From Reyranella sp. (lineage in GTDB: Bacteria; Pseudomonadota; Alphaproteobacteria; Reyranellales; Reyranellaceae): 64,000 nt of DNA. Location of the stretch: positions 97,952 through 161,951 of the forward strand of contig NZ_SCUT01000021.1 of assembly GCF_004297265.1 (NCBI RefSeq). Direction: 5' to 3'. Under the pieces are notes generated by a model. It worked only from the letters and a program-made list of their open reading frames with translations, searched no databases and was not told where the DNA came from. This document shows positions 53,296 through 62,315 of this stretch, piece after piece. Position 1 is the first letter of the stretch, and every line of letters starts with the position of its first letter. Both the position numbers and the translations under genes were made by a program.

Positions 53296-55047
53296 CTAGC
53301 CTTCCATGCGCGTGAGGGCCCATTTCACGGTGGTGCCCTCCGCCGGAACCTGGCCGACCAACACGATCTGCTCGGTGCGGCGCACGCGGCCTTCCTCGCC
53401 GAGATAGATGCTCTCGGCCAGGCCGATGCCGGCGCCGGTCGCGCGCAGGCGCCAGCCGCGGCCGCTCGGCAGCCGCATCAGCACGGCCTGCCCGCTCTGC
53501 GCCAGGGTCGCCTTCACCGTCGGATGCAGGTGGAAGCGCACGATGTATCGCCGGTCCGGCACGGTGACCGGCCTGCCTTCGTAGCCGAGGAACGAATCCT
53601 CGCCGCGCAGGTCGCCGCCGTCGGGCGACAGCCAAAGGCGCCTGCGGTGGATGATGCCATAGAGCGAGCGGTAGCCGTCGTGGCACATGTCGAGCCACTG
53701 GGCGCCGCCATCGTCGGCGCGATCGATCAGCACGTTGCCGGCGCGATATTCCAGCGCCCCATGGTTGGTGATCTCGGTCGAATTGACGTCGTCGACCACC
53801 GCCGTCGAATGGGCCGCCGTGAAGCGCATGAAATGCTGCCAGTCGCGCGGCGCACCGGGATAGGTGCCGCAGTTCACGACCAGCCGCTCGTGCGCGGCGC
53901 TCATCTCGAAACTCAGGGTGCCGGCATGCGCGATGCCGTCCATGCCGCGGCCGGGCGGGCTTCCGGCGTCGGCGATCACCAGCGAGGTCCCCGCGGACAG
54001 CCGCTGGAAGCCGCTGGCCAGCGCCATCGTCGGCGCGACCTCTCCCGAACCGGTGCGCGCCAGCACGAGGTCGATCAGGCGGCGGTCGCCTTCCCATGTG
54101 CCGTTGAACAGCGCCAGCCCGCCGTCGCCATGGCGGAAGAAGCGCAGCATCGGCGCCATGCGATCGATCGCAGCCACCAGCTCGGCCGGCGCCCGGCGCT
54201 CGGCCGAAGCGAGGGCCGCGCGCACGTCGATCAGGTGGCGCAGCACGGTGAGCTGCAGGTGCGGCGCTCGCTCCGACACGATGCCGTCGTGCAGCACGTA
54301 GCGCTTCAGGAATTTCGAGAGCCGCGCCATCGTCTGCTCGAGGCTCTTCTCGAAGTATTTGCCGTCGCGGATGAAGGCGAGGTCGGCGAAGATCAGCGCC
54401 TTGTAGACGGACACAGCCTCGTGTCCGACCATGCCACGGCGCGCGACGCGGCGCAGATGCACCCTCTGCCGGCCGAGCGAGAACACGAAGCGCGCCGAGA
54501 AACCGGGATCGGCTGCCGCGGCCATCCATTCATAGTGCCGGATCCAGGCAACCATGCGCGCCGCCAGCACGTCGCGCTTCCACGTCACCGGAGACCAGCG
54601 CCATTCACGGTTGGTCCAGTCGTCGACCAGTTTCGCGGCAAGCAGCGCGCCGTTCGGATCGCCGTTGTCACGCAGGTCGCGCAGCCAGGCGAAGCCGTTC
54701 AGCGCATCGAGCCAGAGTGGCGCGGCGCCGGCACGCTGCCACGGCGGATCGTCCGAATCGGGCAGCACCACGCCGGCGGAGCCGCAAGCGGCGAATTCGC
54801 CGGCCAGCAACAGCCGCTGCCCGAGCACCGGATCGCCCGGCCAGGAATCCGCCGCCACCGCGAAGAAACTGTGCGGCGTGGCCTGGCCCAGAGTCAGAGA
54901 ATAGAGCGACGAGCCAAGGAGCCAGCGGCCGAAGGCGCGACGCTCTCCCTTTGCCGCGGCAGAGGGGCGTGTCGGAACGGAACGGATGGGCCGGGCGCCG
55001 GAAACCAAAGGTTCCCCGGGCCGTCTTGTGTCAGCGACCAACGTCAT
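53296..55047 (-). CDS. heparinase II/III-family protein
   Basis: A 583-residue protein. The N-terminal half is an alpha/alpha toroid (LDALNGFAWLRDLRDNGDPNGALLAAKLVDDW) and the C-terminal half a beta-sandwich with the family catalytic and structural residues (GDGGLALFNGTW; HAGTLSFEMSAAHERLVVNCG; RRRLWLSPDGGDLRGEDSFLGYEG). Family members are polysaccharide lyases acting on uronic acids. It is the alphaproteobacterial cytoplasmic version without a signal peptide. I chose the ATG at 55047 over a TTG at 55104. Confidence 0.82.
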   Translation of the reverse strand: MTLVADTRRPGEPLVSGARPIRSVPTRPSAAAKGERRAFGRWLLGSSLYSLTLGQATPHSFFAVAADSWPGDPVLGQRLLLAGEFAACGSAGVVLPDSDDPPWQRAGAAPLWLDALNGFAWLRDLRDNGDPNGALLAAKLVDDWTNREWRWSPVTWKRDVLAARMVAWIRHYEWMAAAADPGFSARFVFSLGRQRVHLRRVARRGMVGHEAVSVYKALIFADLAFIRDGKYFEKSLEQTMARLSKFLKRYVLHDGIVSERAPHLQLTVLRHLIDVRAALASAERRAPAELVAAIDRMAPMLRFFRHGDGGLALFNGTWEGDRRLIDLVLARTGSGEVAPTMALASGFQRLSAGTSLVIADAGSPPGRGMDGIAHAGTLSFEMSAAHERLVVNCGTYPGAPRDWQHFMRFTAAHSTAVVDDVNSTEITNHGALEYRAGNVLIDRADDGGAQWLDMCHDGYRSLYGIIHRRRLWLSPDGGDLRGEDSFLGYEGRPVTVPDRRYIVRFHLHPTVKATLAQSGQAVLMRLPSGRGWRLRATGAGIGLAESIYLGEEGRVRRTEQIVLVGQVPAEGTTVKWALTRMEG

Positions 55048-55194
55048 CTTTTCGTTCTTTGGCCCGGGAGGCTCGAGTGGCCGGGCGGTGGAGGGATTTT
55101 GCAAGTTTACCCCAGCCGGAGCCCTCTGGCGATGGGTGGACGCGGTCTGGTCCGCCCCTTGAACGGCGACCGTCGCACCCCAGATTCATTCCAA

Positions 55195-55246
55195 GGGAAG
55201 GCCCTCAGGGATTCCCCGCCACTCGCTCCACGGAGGGGGGTTCAGA
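55195..55246 (+). promoter_or_regulatory. ROSE-like RNA thermometer leader of the Hsp20 gene
   Basis: The 5' leader ends with TCGCT-CCACGGAGGGGGG-TTCAGA-ATG (55223-55249). ROSE thermometers of alphaproteobacteria end with U(U/C)GCU pairing to the AGGAGG; here TCGCT plus CC faces GGAGG. An upstream hairpin (GGGAA/TTCCC around CCC-TCA-GGG, 55195-55216) is the expected second stem. Confidence 0.55.
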
Positions 55247-55708
55247 ATGAGTCGCGTTTCCATGTTTAGTTCGCCCTTGCTGCTAGGCTTCGACCAGTTC
55301 GAGCGGACGTTCGACCGGCTCGCCAAGAATGCCGAGGGCTATCCGCCCTACAATATCGAGCGGATCGGCGAGAACGGGCTGCGCATCACCCTTGCGGTTG
55401 CCGGCTTCACGAGCGGCGAACTTGCCATCGAACTCGTCGAAAACCAGCTTACCGTGCGCGGCAAGCAGGTCGAGGATGGCGATCGGGTCTATCTTCATCG
55501 CGGCATCGCCGCGCGGCAATTCCAGCGGGCCTTCATGCTCGCCGACGGCATCGAGGTGATGGGCGCCCGTCTCGACAATGGCTTGTTGTCGATCGACTTG
55601 GTGCGACCGGTCCTGGAGCCCCGCATTCGAACCATCCGCATCGACTCCGGCAATGCCGCCGACAGCGCGGACCATATGATCGATATCACCGCACGTCGCA
55701 GCCGTTGA
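55247..55708 (+). CDS. Hsp20 small heat-shock chaperone (IbpA-like)
   Basis: A 153-residue alpha-crystallin-domain protein that holds unfolding proteins in the cytoplasm. FDQFERTFDRLAKNAEGYPPYNIERIGENGLRITLAVAGF is the class A alphaproteobacterial start; the domain runs to about 130, and RGIAARQFQRAFMLAD contains the conserved R-F core. It has a possible ROSE thermometer leader and is followed after 34 bases by a DUF1150 gene. Confidence 0.92.
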   Translation: MSRVSMFSSPLLLGFDQFERTFDRLAKNAEGYPPYNIERIGENGLRITLAVAGFTSGELAIELVENQLTVRGKQVEDGDRVYLHRGIAARQFQRAFMLADGIEVMGARLDNGLLSIDLVRPVLEPRIRTIRIDSGNAADSADHMIDITARRSR

Positions 55709-55742
55709 GGCGGGGCGCGTTGATGCTGCCAAGGAGGTAGCC

Positions 55743-55970
55743 ATGGAAAACGAAAACAACGTCGTCATGTTCACCCCCCTCGCCGAGGAGGCGTTTCTGA
55801 GTCTCGGTGCCGAGCACATCGCCTACGTGAAGGAAGTCAGCCTTCCCGATGGCGCACATGCCGTCGGCATATTCTCGGCCGATGGCAAGCCGATGGCCTC
55901 GGCGCCATCGATCGAGATCGCCCAGGCGCTGATCCGCCAGCATGAGCTCGAGCCCGCGCTGGTGCACTGA
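55743..55970 (+). CDS. DUF1150 family protein
   Basis: A 75-residue protein with the DUF1150 motif (AYVKEVSLPDGAHAVGIFSADGKPMASAPSIEIAQALIRQHELEP). It is found in alphaproteobacteria, typically behind an Hsp20 gene, as here. A good GGAGG ribosome site precedes the ATG. Function is unknown; a link to the heat-shock response is inferred from location. Confidence 0.88.
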   Translation: MENENNVVMFTPLAEEAFLSLGAEHIAYVKEVSLPDGAHAVGIFSADGKPMASAPSIEIAQALIRQHELEPALVH

Positions 55971-56004
55971 GGACATTCGGCCGCGAAGGCTCGGATAGGG
56001 CGGT

Positions 56005-56475
56005 TCAGGCGGCGCTTTGCGCCTCCACCGTTTCGACGAGCAGCGCGTAGAGTGCTTCGGCATTCTCGGTCGCGCGCAACTTCTCCACGAGGCTGCGGTC
56101 ACGCAACAGGCGTGACACACGCGCCAGCGCCTTGAGATGATCGGCGCCCGCACCCTCGGGCGTGACCAGCAAGAATACGATATCCACGGGGCGTTCGTCG
56201 ATCGCGTCGAAATCGACGGGATGGGCCATGCGGGCAAAGACGCCCATGGGCTTCGTCATGGTCGACAGCCGGCCGTGCGGAATGGCGATGCCGCCGCCGA
56301 TGCCGGTCGATCCAAGGCGTTCCCTCTCGAGCAGGCGGTCGAACAGCTTGCGCTCATCGATGTTGAAGAGACCGGATGCACGGTTGGCGAGTTCCGCCAG
56401 CAGCGCCTTCTTCCCGGTCGCCTTGGCGCTGGCCAGAACGGCGTCCGGACCGGTCAGCAAATCGGCGATTTCCAC
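56005..56475 (-). CDS. ptsN: nitrogen PTS EIIA protein
   Basis: A 156-residue EIIA(Ntr), phosphorylated by the PtsP/PtsO chain and regulating potassium uptake, nitrogen metabolism and PHB storage. The phosphorylation site is His67 in GIAIPHGR; DERKLFDRLLERERLGSTGIG precedes it. It lies 128 bases downstream of rpoN. The usual hpf (ribosome hibernation) gene of the rpoN cluster is missing between them. Confidence 0.92.
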   Translation of the reverse strand: MEIADLLTGPDAVLASAKATGKKALLAELANRASGLFNIDERKLFDRLLERERLGSTGIGGGIAIPHGRLSTMTKPMGVFARMAHPVDFDAIDERPVDIVFLLVTPEGAGADHLKALARVSRLLRDRSLVEKLRATENAEALYALLVETVEAQSAA

Positions 56476-56603
56476 AATGTCACCAATGGGTTAGCGAGCG
56501 CAAACTTTGGTCGCCCCTGCGAAGGGTGCGCCCCTATAGGCGCGTCCCCCGGTCGGGTCAAGCCATGGTTCGCAGGCACCCCGCGCCCCGCCGGCAGCCC
56601 GCC

Positions 56604-58145
56604 TCAGTCGGCCGACCCGCTCATCGCCTGAGCGGCGGCGGCGGCGGCATGCGACAGAACTGAGGGCATCTGGCGGCTCATGCCCAACCGGCCCAGGCGA
56701 CGACGCTCCGCCGACGACGGTATGCGCATGGCCTCGCGATACTTGGCCACGGTGCGGCGTGCGATCTCGATGCCCTCGCCCTTCAGCAGGTCGACGATGC
56801 GGTCGTCGCTGAGCGGCTGGTGTGCATTCTCGCCCCCCACGAGCAGCCTGATTCGGGAGCGCACCGATTCGGAGGAGACGACGACGCCCGGCGTCCGCGC
56901 CGGCAGCGCCGAGGTGAAGAAGTACTTCAGCTCGAAGATGCCGCGCGGGGTGTTGATGTACTTGTTCGAGGTGACGCGGCTCACCGTGCTCTCGTGCAGC
57001 TCGGTGGCGATGGCGATGTCGCGCAGCACCAGCGGCTTCAGCGCGCTGACGCCGTGGCGGAAGAAGCCGTCCTGCTGGCGCACGATCTCGCGCGCGACCT
57101 TGAGGATCGTGGTGGCGCGCTGCTCCAGCGTCTTGACCAGCCAGTTGGCCGACTGGAACCGCTCGGCGACGAAGTCGCGATCGGGCTTGGCGCGCGCCCC
57201 CTTCATCAGCGTTGCGTGATAATTGCGATCGACCAGGACCTTGGGCAACGCATCGGTGTTGAGCTCGATGTGCCAGCCATCCTCGCCGGTCTCGGGATCC
57301 TTCGCGGGCGTCAGGTAGAGATCGGGCTGCACCGGCTGAATCGGTTCGAACTCGAAGCCCTGGCCCGGACGCGGGTCGAGCGTGCGCAGCTCGGCCAGCA
57401 TGTCGCGCAGATCCTCGTCATCGACACCGCAGCGACGGCGGAGCTGGCCCAGTTCGCCGGCGGCGACGAGGTCGAGATTGTCGAGCAGCGCCTTCATCGC
57501 CGGATCGAGACGGTTGCGTTCGGCGAGCTGCGCGCCCAGGCACTCGGCGACGGTGCGGGAGAAGAGACCGGCAGGCTCCATCTGACGCAACCGCGTCCAG
57601 ATCTTTTCGACGAGCGCGATGTCGGTGGCGACGGCCTCGGCGACGGCGGCCGCGTCGAGGCGGCAGTAACCGGCCTCATCGAGGCCCTCCGCGATCTTCA
57701 GCGCGATGCGGCGCTCCGCCGGACGCTCGAACATGAGTTCGATCTGCTCGAGCACATGAACGGCCAGCGATTGCGGACGCTCGGCCACGAAATCGAGCGC
57801 CTCGGGCGCGTCCTCACGCTGGCCGGAGCGGCTCGCGGCGGCATCGCCGCCGCGATCGGCATGTTCGCGGGTCCAGCGATCGTCGGCGTCGGCGAGGGCC
57901 GGCGCCGCCGCTGAGAGGGCTTCGGCCGTATCCCGTGGGGCCTCGATGGCGGGGCCTTCGTAGTCGGCCGAAGGACCGTCTTCCGAGGAGCCCTCGGCCA
58001 GCAGCGGATTCTTTTCCAGTTCCTGTTGGATGAAAGCGGCAAGCTCGAGGTGCGAGAACTGCAGCAGCTTGATGGCCTGCTGGAGCTGCGGCGTCATCGC
58101 CAAAGTCTGGCGTGACGCGAGGATTAGACTCGGACCGATACGCAT
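56604..58145 (-). CDS. rpoN: RNA polymerase sigma-54 factor
   Basis: A 513-residue sigma-54. Region I (RQTLAMTPQLQQAIKLLQFSHLELAAFIQQELEKNPLL), an acidic region II, the core-binding domain, and the DNA-binding RpoN box ARRTVAKYRE (residues 462-471) are all present. A C-terminal tail of about 40 residues after the RpoN box is somewhat long. The start has GGGGTG upstream; a small AGGTC/GACCT hairpin is at 58162-58175. It directs nitrogen, flagellar and other genes with activators. Confidence 0.95.
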   Translation of the reverse strand: MRIGPSLILASRQTLAMTPQLQQAIKLLQFSHLELAAFIQQELEKNPLLAEGSSEDGPSADYEGPAIEAPRDTAEALSAAAPALADADDRWTREHADRGGDAAASRSGQREDAPEALDFVAERPQSLAVHVLEQIELMFERPAERRIALKIAEGLDEAGYCRLDAAAVAEAVATDIALVEKIWTRLRQMEPAGLFSRTVAECLGAQLAERNRLDPAMKALLDNLDLVAAGELGQLRRRCGVDDEDLRDMLAELRTLDPRPGQGFEFEPIQPVQPDLYLTPAKDPETGEDGWHIELNTDALPKVLVDRNYHATLMKGARAKPDRDFVAERFQSANWLVKTLEQRATTILKVAREIVRQQDGFFRHGVSALKPLVLRDIAIATELHESTVSRVTSNKYINTPRGIFELKYFFTSALPARTPGVVVSSESVRSRIRLLVGGENAHQPLSDDRIVDLLKGEGIEIARRTVAKYREAMRIPSSAERRRLGRLGMSRQMPSVLSHAAAAAAQAMSGSAD

Positions 58146-58228
58146 GGCACCCCACCCCTGAAGGTCTGTGGACCTCCCCGTGAGGAATTTAAAGCAAAAA
58201 CCGTGCCAAAGTCAGCGCGACTGTGTTT

Positions 58229-58852
58229 TCAGTGCGCGAAAATATCCGTCTCCGGCCAGCCGGCAATGTCGAGACGCGCACGGGTGGGCAAAAAGGCGAA
58301 GGCGGCGTCGGCCAGCTCGCGGCGACCTTCGCGTTCCAGGAGCAGGTCGAGCCTGGCCTTGAGGGCGTGCAGATGCAGCACATCTGAAGCGGCGTAGGCA
58401 AGCTGCTCATCGGTCAGGCTGTCCGCCCCCCAGTCCGAGGTCTGCTGGTGCTTGGAGAGATCGACGCCCAGCAGCTCCCGGCACAGGTCCTTCAGCCCGA
58501 AGCGATCGGTGAAGGTGCGCACCAGTTTGGCGGCGATCTTGGTGCAATAGACCGGCTCGCAGCGCACACCGAGCGAATGCTCGAGCACGGCGATGTCGAA
58601 GCGACCGAAATGGAAGAGCTTCAGCACCTTGGGATCGGCGATCAGGGCGGCGAGCCGCGGCGCCTTGGCCGGGCCCTTCGGCGCTCCCCGCGGAATCTGG
58701 ACCAGATGGGCGTTGCCGTCGCCCGCCGAGAGCTGAACGAGGCAGAGCCGGTCGCGATGGGGGTTGAGTCCCATGGTCTCGGTGTCGATGGCGACGACGG
58801 AGCCGAACGAAATATCCGCGGGAAGATCGCCACGGTGAAGGCTGATCGCCAT
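58229..58852 (-). CDS. RNase D-like 3'-5' exonuclease
   Basis: A 207-residue DEDDy exonuclease domain without HRDC domains, so shorter than canonical RNase D (about 375). Motifs: VVAIDTETMGL (ExoI, Asp/Glu), KLFHFGRFDIAVL (ExoII), and QLAYAASDVLHLHAL (ExoIII, Tyr and Asp). It probably trims the 3' ends of tRNA or small RNAs. 83 bases separate it from the rpoN start on the same strand, and a weak promoter could lie there. Confidence 0.85.
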   Translation of the reverse strand: MAISLHRGDLPADISFGSVVAIDTETMGLNPHRDRLCLVQLSAGDGNAHLVQIPRGAPKGPAKAPRLAALIADPKVLKLFHFGRFDIAVLEHSLGVRCEPVYCTKIAAKLVRTFTDRFGLKDLCRELLGVDLSKHQQTSDWGADSLTDEQLAYAASDVLHLHALKARLDLLLEREGRRELADAAFAFLPTRARLDIAGWPETDIFAH

Positions 58853-59131
58853 CTAGAAATGCTCCGGCTGGCCAGTACGCTGCCCGGGTGCATAGTGCTC
58901 GGGCGACGCCTAAAGTGTTGATATTCCACATGAAGATGCGGGCGCGCGCTCAGTATGTACGCCAGTCCGGAGGCGCAGTCCATCTTGCCGGGATGGACGA
59001 CAACGCGCGGCATGAACTTTGGTCTTGAGCGGTCGGCGCCGGCTTTGTCGCGCGACCGTTATCGATCCATGCGAGAAGAAATTGCTATAGTGGATCGTCG
59101 GCATCGGACCGGGGCCTAGAGTACAGATGCA

Positions 59132-59392
59132 ATGAATTACATAGTATTGGCGATCGTCGGGTTGTTTTCCGTCGTCGGCGCCCTCGTCGGGTGGCGGCGC
59201 GCGACAGCCAACATCGAGAACCCTCCCGGCAAGTATGATTTCCCGGGTGGCATGAGCCGCCGCGACCATCTGCGCATTCTCGCCCGAAAGCACCGGCGGT
59301 GGCGGATTCCGATCACCCTGGCCTATGCCGCCGCGAGTGGCGCGGCAGGCTTCGCCCTCTTGATGGTCTATGCTGTTTTCATCCGGCGTTGA
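59132..59392 (+). CDS. small two-helix membrane protein, unknown
   Basis: An 86-residue protein: N-terminal transmembrane helix (residues about 3-20, YIVLAIVGLFSVVGALVG), a hydrophilic loop rich in basic residues (RRDHLRILARKHRRWR), and a second helix (about 61-82, LAYAAASGAAGFALLMVYAVF). No family recognised. It lies between the exonuclease (divergent) and the tRNA-Leu gene, with 279 bases upstream that contain no other gene. Confidence 0.55.
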   Translation: MNYIVLAIVGLFSVVGALVGWRRATANIENPPGKYDFPGGMSRRDHLRILARKHRRWRIPITLAYAAASGAAGFALLMVYAVFIRR

Positions 59393-59466
59393 TCCGCGGG
59401 CGACGTCGCTGCCGCCGGCCGCTGAAGCGGCTCGAATAGCTGGCTACGAATGAGAAACCAGCCGCA

Positions 59467-59551
<85 letters not shown>

Positions 59552-59661
59552 ACGGCATGCGGTCTAGTGCGGGCGCTGAGTTAGGGCCGCGTCGCGCTAT
59601 TGTCAACCGCGGCCCGCTACGCCCCTTGCACTGTCATGGGTTTGGGCTATAGGCAGCTTCC

Positions 59662-60615
59662 ATGAGTATCAAGCAGGTCACGGTCTTTGGCGGCAGCGGC
59701 TTCGTCGGCCGCGCCATCGTGCGGGCGCTGGCGCACGAGGGTTACCAGGTCCGCGTGGCCTGCCGACGTATCGAGCTTGCAGAGCCGATCAAGACCGCAG
59801 GCGATGTCGGCCAGATCACCATCCTGCGCACCAACCTGCGCAATCCCGCTTCGGTCGCGGCCGCCATCTCCGGCAGCCAGGCGGTGGTCAATGCCTCCGG
59901 CATCGCCTTCCAGCGCGGCCGCCAGAGTTACCGGACCGTCCATGTCGAGGGCTCCCGGGCCATGGCGGAGGCCGCCAGGGCCGCCGGCGTGCAGCGCCTG
60001 GTGCATATGTCCGGCATCGGGGCGGACCAGCGCAATTCAACGAACAAGTACATACGCTCCAAGGTCGACGCCGAGGACGCGATCGTCGCCGGCTTCGCGG
60101 ACGCCACGATCCTGCGTCCGAGCGTGGTCTTCGGACCCGAGGACGCGATGTTCAACCGCATGGCCCAGATCGCCCGTCAGGCGCCGTTCCTGCCGGTGGT
60201 GGGCGACGGTTCGGCCAAGGTCCAGCCGGTGTTCGTGGGCGATGTCGGCTCCGCTGTGGCAGCCGTGCTGGCGCGGCCCGACACGGCCAGAACCGTGTTC
60301 GAGCTGGGCGGCCCGCGGATCTACACGTATCGCGAGGTCGCCGCCCTGGTGCTGCGCGAGATCGGCCGCGACAAGCGGATCGTCGGCGTTCCGGCTGGCC
60401 TGATGCGGATCGCGGGCTTCTTTGCCGAATTCCTGCCCGTGCCGCCGCTGACGCACGATCAGGTCGACCTGCTGGTGACCGACAACGTCGCCCGCCCCGG
60501 CGCTCCCGGTCTTGCCGCGCTCGGCATCGAGCCGACCGCCGCCGAGGCCATCCTGCCGATGTACCTCGACCGCTACCGCGTCGGCGGCCGCTACAACCAG
60601 CACGCGCCAGCCTGA
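59662..60615 (+). CDS. NAD(P)-binding SDR-like protein, NDUFA9/complex I-associated family
   Basis: A 317-residue atypical short-chain dehydrogenase/epimerase with KQVTVFGGSGFVGRAIVRAL (nucleotide binding, GxxGxxG), and INGFADATILRPSVVFGPEDAMFNRMAQIARQAPFLPVVGDGSAKVQPVFVGDV (the family's conserved middle). It matches alphaproteobacterial homologues of the mitochondrial complex I accessory subunit NDUFA9; enzymatic activity is not known. It ends 255 bases before gltD. Confidence 0.85.
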   Translation: MSIKQVTVFGGSGFVGRAIVRALAHEGYQVRVACRRIELAEPIKTAGDVGQITILRTNLRNPASVAAAISGSQAVVNASGIAFQRGRQSYRTVHVEGSRAMAEAARAAGVQRLVHMSGIGADQRNSTNKYIRSKVDAEDAIVAGFADATILRPSVVFGPEDAMFNRMAQIARQAPFLPVVGDGSAKVQPVFVGDVGSAVAAVLARPDTARTVFELGGPRIYTYREVAALVLREIGRDKRIVGVPAGLMRIAGFFAEFLPVPPLTHDQVDLLVTDNVARPGAPGLAALGIEPTAAEAILPMYLDRYRVGGRYNQHAPA

Positions 60616-60661
60616 TTGACCAACAAAGGCGTCACGGAAGGCGCTTATGCTTGCCCAGAGC

Positions 60662-60753
60662 ATTTGGTCCTAAAACGGAACCAAATAGGGATTGATAGAA
60701 TCGCCCCGCGCGAAAATAAGAGAAGGGACCTGATCTATTCTCTAAATTAGGTC
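60662..60753. repeat. two inverted repeats in the gltD leader region
   Basis: First: ATTTGGT (60662-60668) and ACCAAAT (60680-60686). Second: GACCT (60727-60731) and AGGTC (60749-60753). The 254-base gap to gltD is AT-richer than its surroundings and may hold the promoter and a regulator site or a small repeat element. Confidence 0.45.
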
Positions 60754-60869
60754 AGCACCATTGACTATCGGCGAGGCGCATGGTTAAAGGCCTCCAACAA
60801 AGCAGCAATGGCGCGATCGGCGCGCTTCTTGCGTAATAAAATTTCACAATCAATCCGAGGAGGCCGGAG

Positions 60870-62312
60870 ATGGCCGAGAGGATGCTGAAGTTCGTCGGAA
60901 CGCCGCAAGCCATGCCCGACAAGCGGCCGGCAGCCGAACGCCGTCGCGACTTCGACGAGATCTACGAGAGCTTCGCCAAGGACAGGGCGGCCGAACAGGC
61001 CGCGCGCTGCTCGCAATGTGGCGTGCCCTTCTGTCAGATCCATTGTCCGCTTCACAACAACATCCCCGACTGGCTGAAGCTCACAGCCGAGGGCCGGCTC
61101 GAGGAGGCCTACGAACTCTCCTCCGCGACCAACAACTTCCCGGAGATCTGCGGCCGCATCTGCCCGCAGGACCGGCTGTGCGAAGGCAACTGCGTCATCG
61201 AGAAGGGGTTCGAATCCGTCACGATCGGCTCGGTCGAGAAGTACATCACCGACACCGCCTGGCAGCGCAGCTGGGTGAAGCCGATCCGGCCGCGGCGCGA
61301 GCGGCCCGAGAGCGTCGGCATCGTCGGCGCCGGCCCCGCCGGCCTCGCCGCCGCCGAGCAGCTGCGCCGCAAGGGCTACCAGGTGGCGGTCTACGACCGC
61401 TACGACCGGGTCGGCGGCCTGCTGATCTACGGCATCCCGAACTTCAAGCTCGAGAAGGAGATCGTGCAGCGCCGCGAGAAGCTGCTGCGCGATTCGAAGG
61501 TCATCTTCCACCTGAACTGCGAGGTCGGCCGCGACGTCTCGCTTGACGAGCTGCGCGCGCGTCACGGCGCCGTGCTGATCGCGACCGGCGTCTACAAGGC
61601 GCGCGACATCGCCGCCCCCGGCGTCGGCCTGCCCGGCATCGCGCCGGCGCTCGACTATCTCACCGCCTCCAACCGGCAGGGGCTGGGCGACACCGTCCCC
61701 GGGTTCGAATCCGGCGTGCTGAACGCGGAAGGCAAGAACGTCGTGGTGATCGGCGGCGGCGACACGGCGATGGACTGCGTGCGCACGGCCGTGCGCCAGG
61801 GCGCGAAGTCCGTGAAGTGCCTCTACCGCCGCGACCGCGCCAACATGCCGGGCTCCCAGCGCGAGGTGAAGCACGCGGAAGAGGAAGGCGTCGAGTTCGT
61901 GTGGCTGGCCGCCCCGCAGGCCTTCCTCGGCCAGGAGACGGTGAGCCACGTCCGCACCGTGCGCATCCATCTCGGCATGCCCGATGCGTCGGGCCGCCAG
62001 ACGCCGCAGGAGATTCCCAACAGCCATGTGAACATCGAGGCCGATCTCGTGCTGAAGGCGCTGGGCTTCGATCCCGAGGACCTGCCGGCCGCGATGAGCG
62101 CGCCGGATCTCGGCGTCACCGGCTGGAACACGCTCAAGATCGACTGGAAGAGCATGATGACCAGTCTCGACGGCGTCTTCGCCGCCGGTGACATCGTGCG
62201 CGGCGCGTCGCTGGTCGTATGGGCGGTGCGCGACGGCCGCGATGCCGCCGAGCGCATCCACACCCATCTGACCACCAAGGCGCTGGCCGCCCAGAGCATC
62301 GCGGCGGAGTAG
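60870..62312 (+). CDS. gltD: glutamate synthase (NADPH) small subunit
   Basis: A 480-residue beta subunit that passes electrons from NADPH via FAD and Fe-S clusters to GltB. N-terminal Cys motifs CSQCGVPFCQIHCP and CGRICPQDRLCEGNC bind the clusters; GIVGAGPAGLAAAEQL binds FAD; VVIGGGDTAMDC binds NADPH; YGIPNFKLEKEIV is the typical linker. GGAGG precedes the ATG. It heads a unit with a GST, a tautomerase and gltB in the same direction, instead of directly following gltB. Confidence 0.95.
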   Translation: MAERMLKFVGTPQAMPDKRPAAERRRDFDEIYESFAKDRAAEQAARCSQCGVPFCQIHCPLHNNIPDWLKLTAEGRLEEAYELSSATNNFPEICGRICPQDRLCEGNCVIEKGFESVTIGSVEKYITDTAWQRSWVKPIRPRRERPESVGIVGAGPAGLAAAEQLRRKGYQVAVYDRYDRVGGLLIYGIPNFKLEKEIVQRREKLLRDSKVIFHLNCEVGRDVSLDELRARHGAVLIATGVYKARDIAAPGVGLPGIAPALDYLTASNRQGLGDTVPGFESGVLNAEGKNVVVIGGGDTAMDCVRTAVRQGAKSVKCLYRRDRANMPGSQREVKHAEEEGVEFVWLAAPQAFLGQETVSHVRTVRIHLGMPDASGRQTPQEIPNSHVNIEADLVLKALGFDPEDLPAAMSAPDLGVTGWNTLKIDWKSMMTSLDGVFAAGDIVRGASLVVWAVRDGRDAAERIHTHLTTKALAAQSIAAE

Positions 62313-62315
62313 ACC

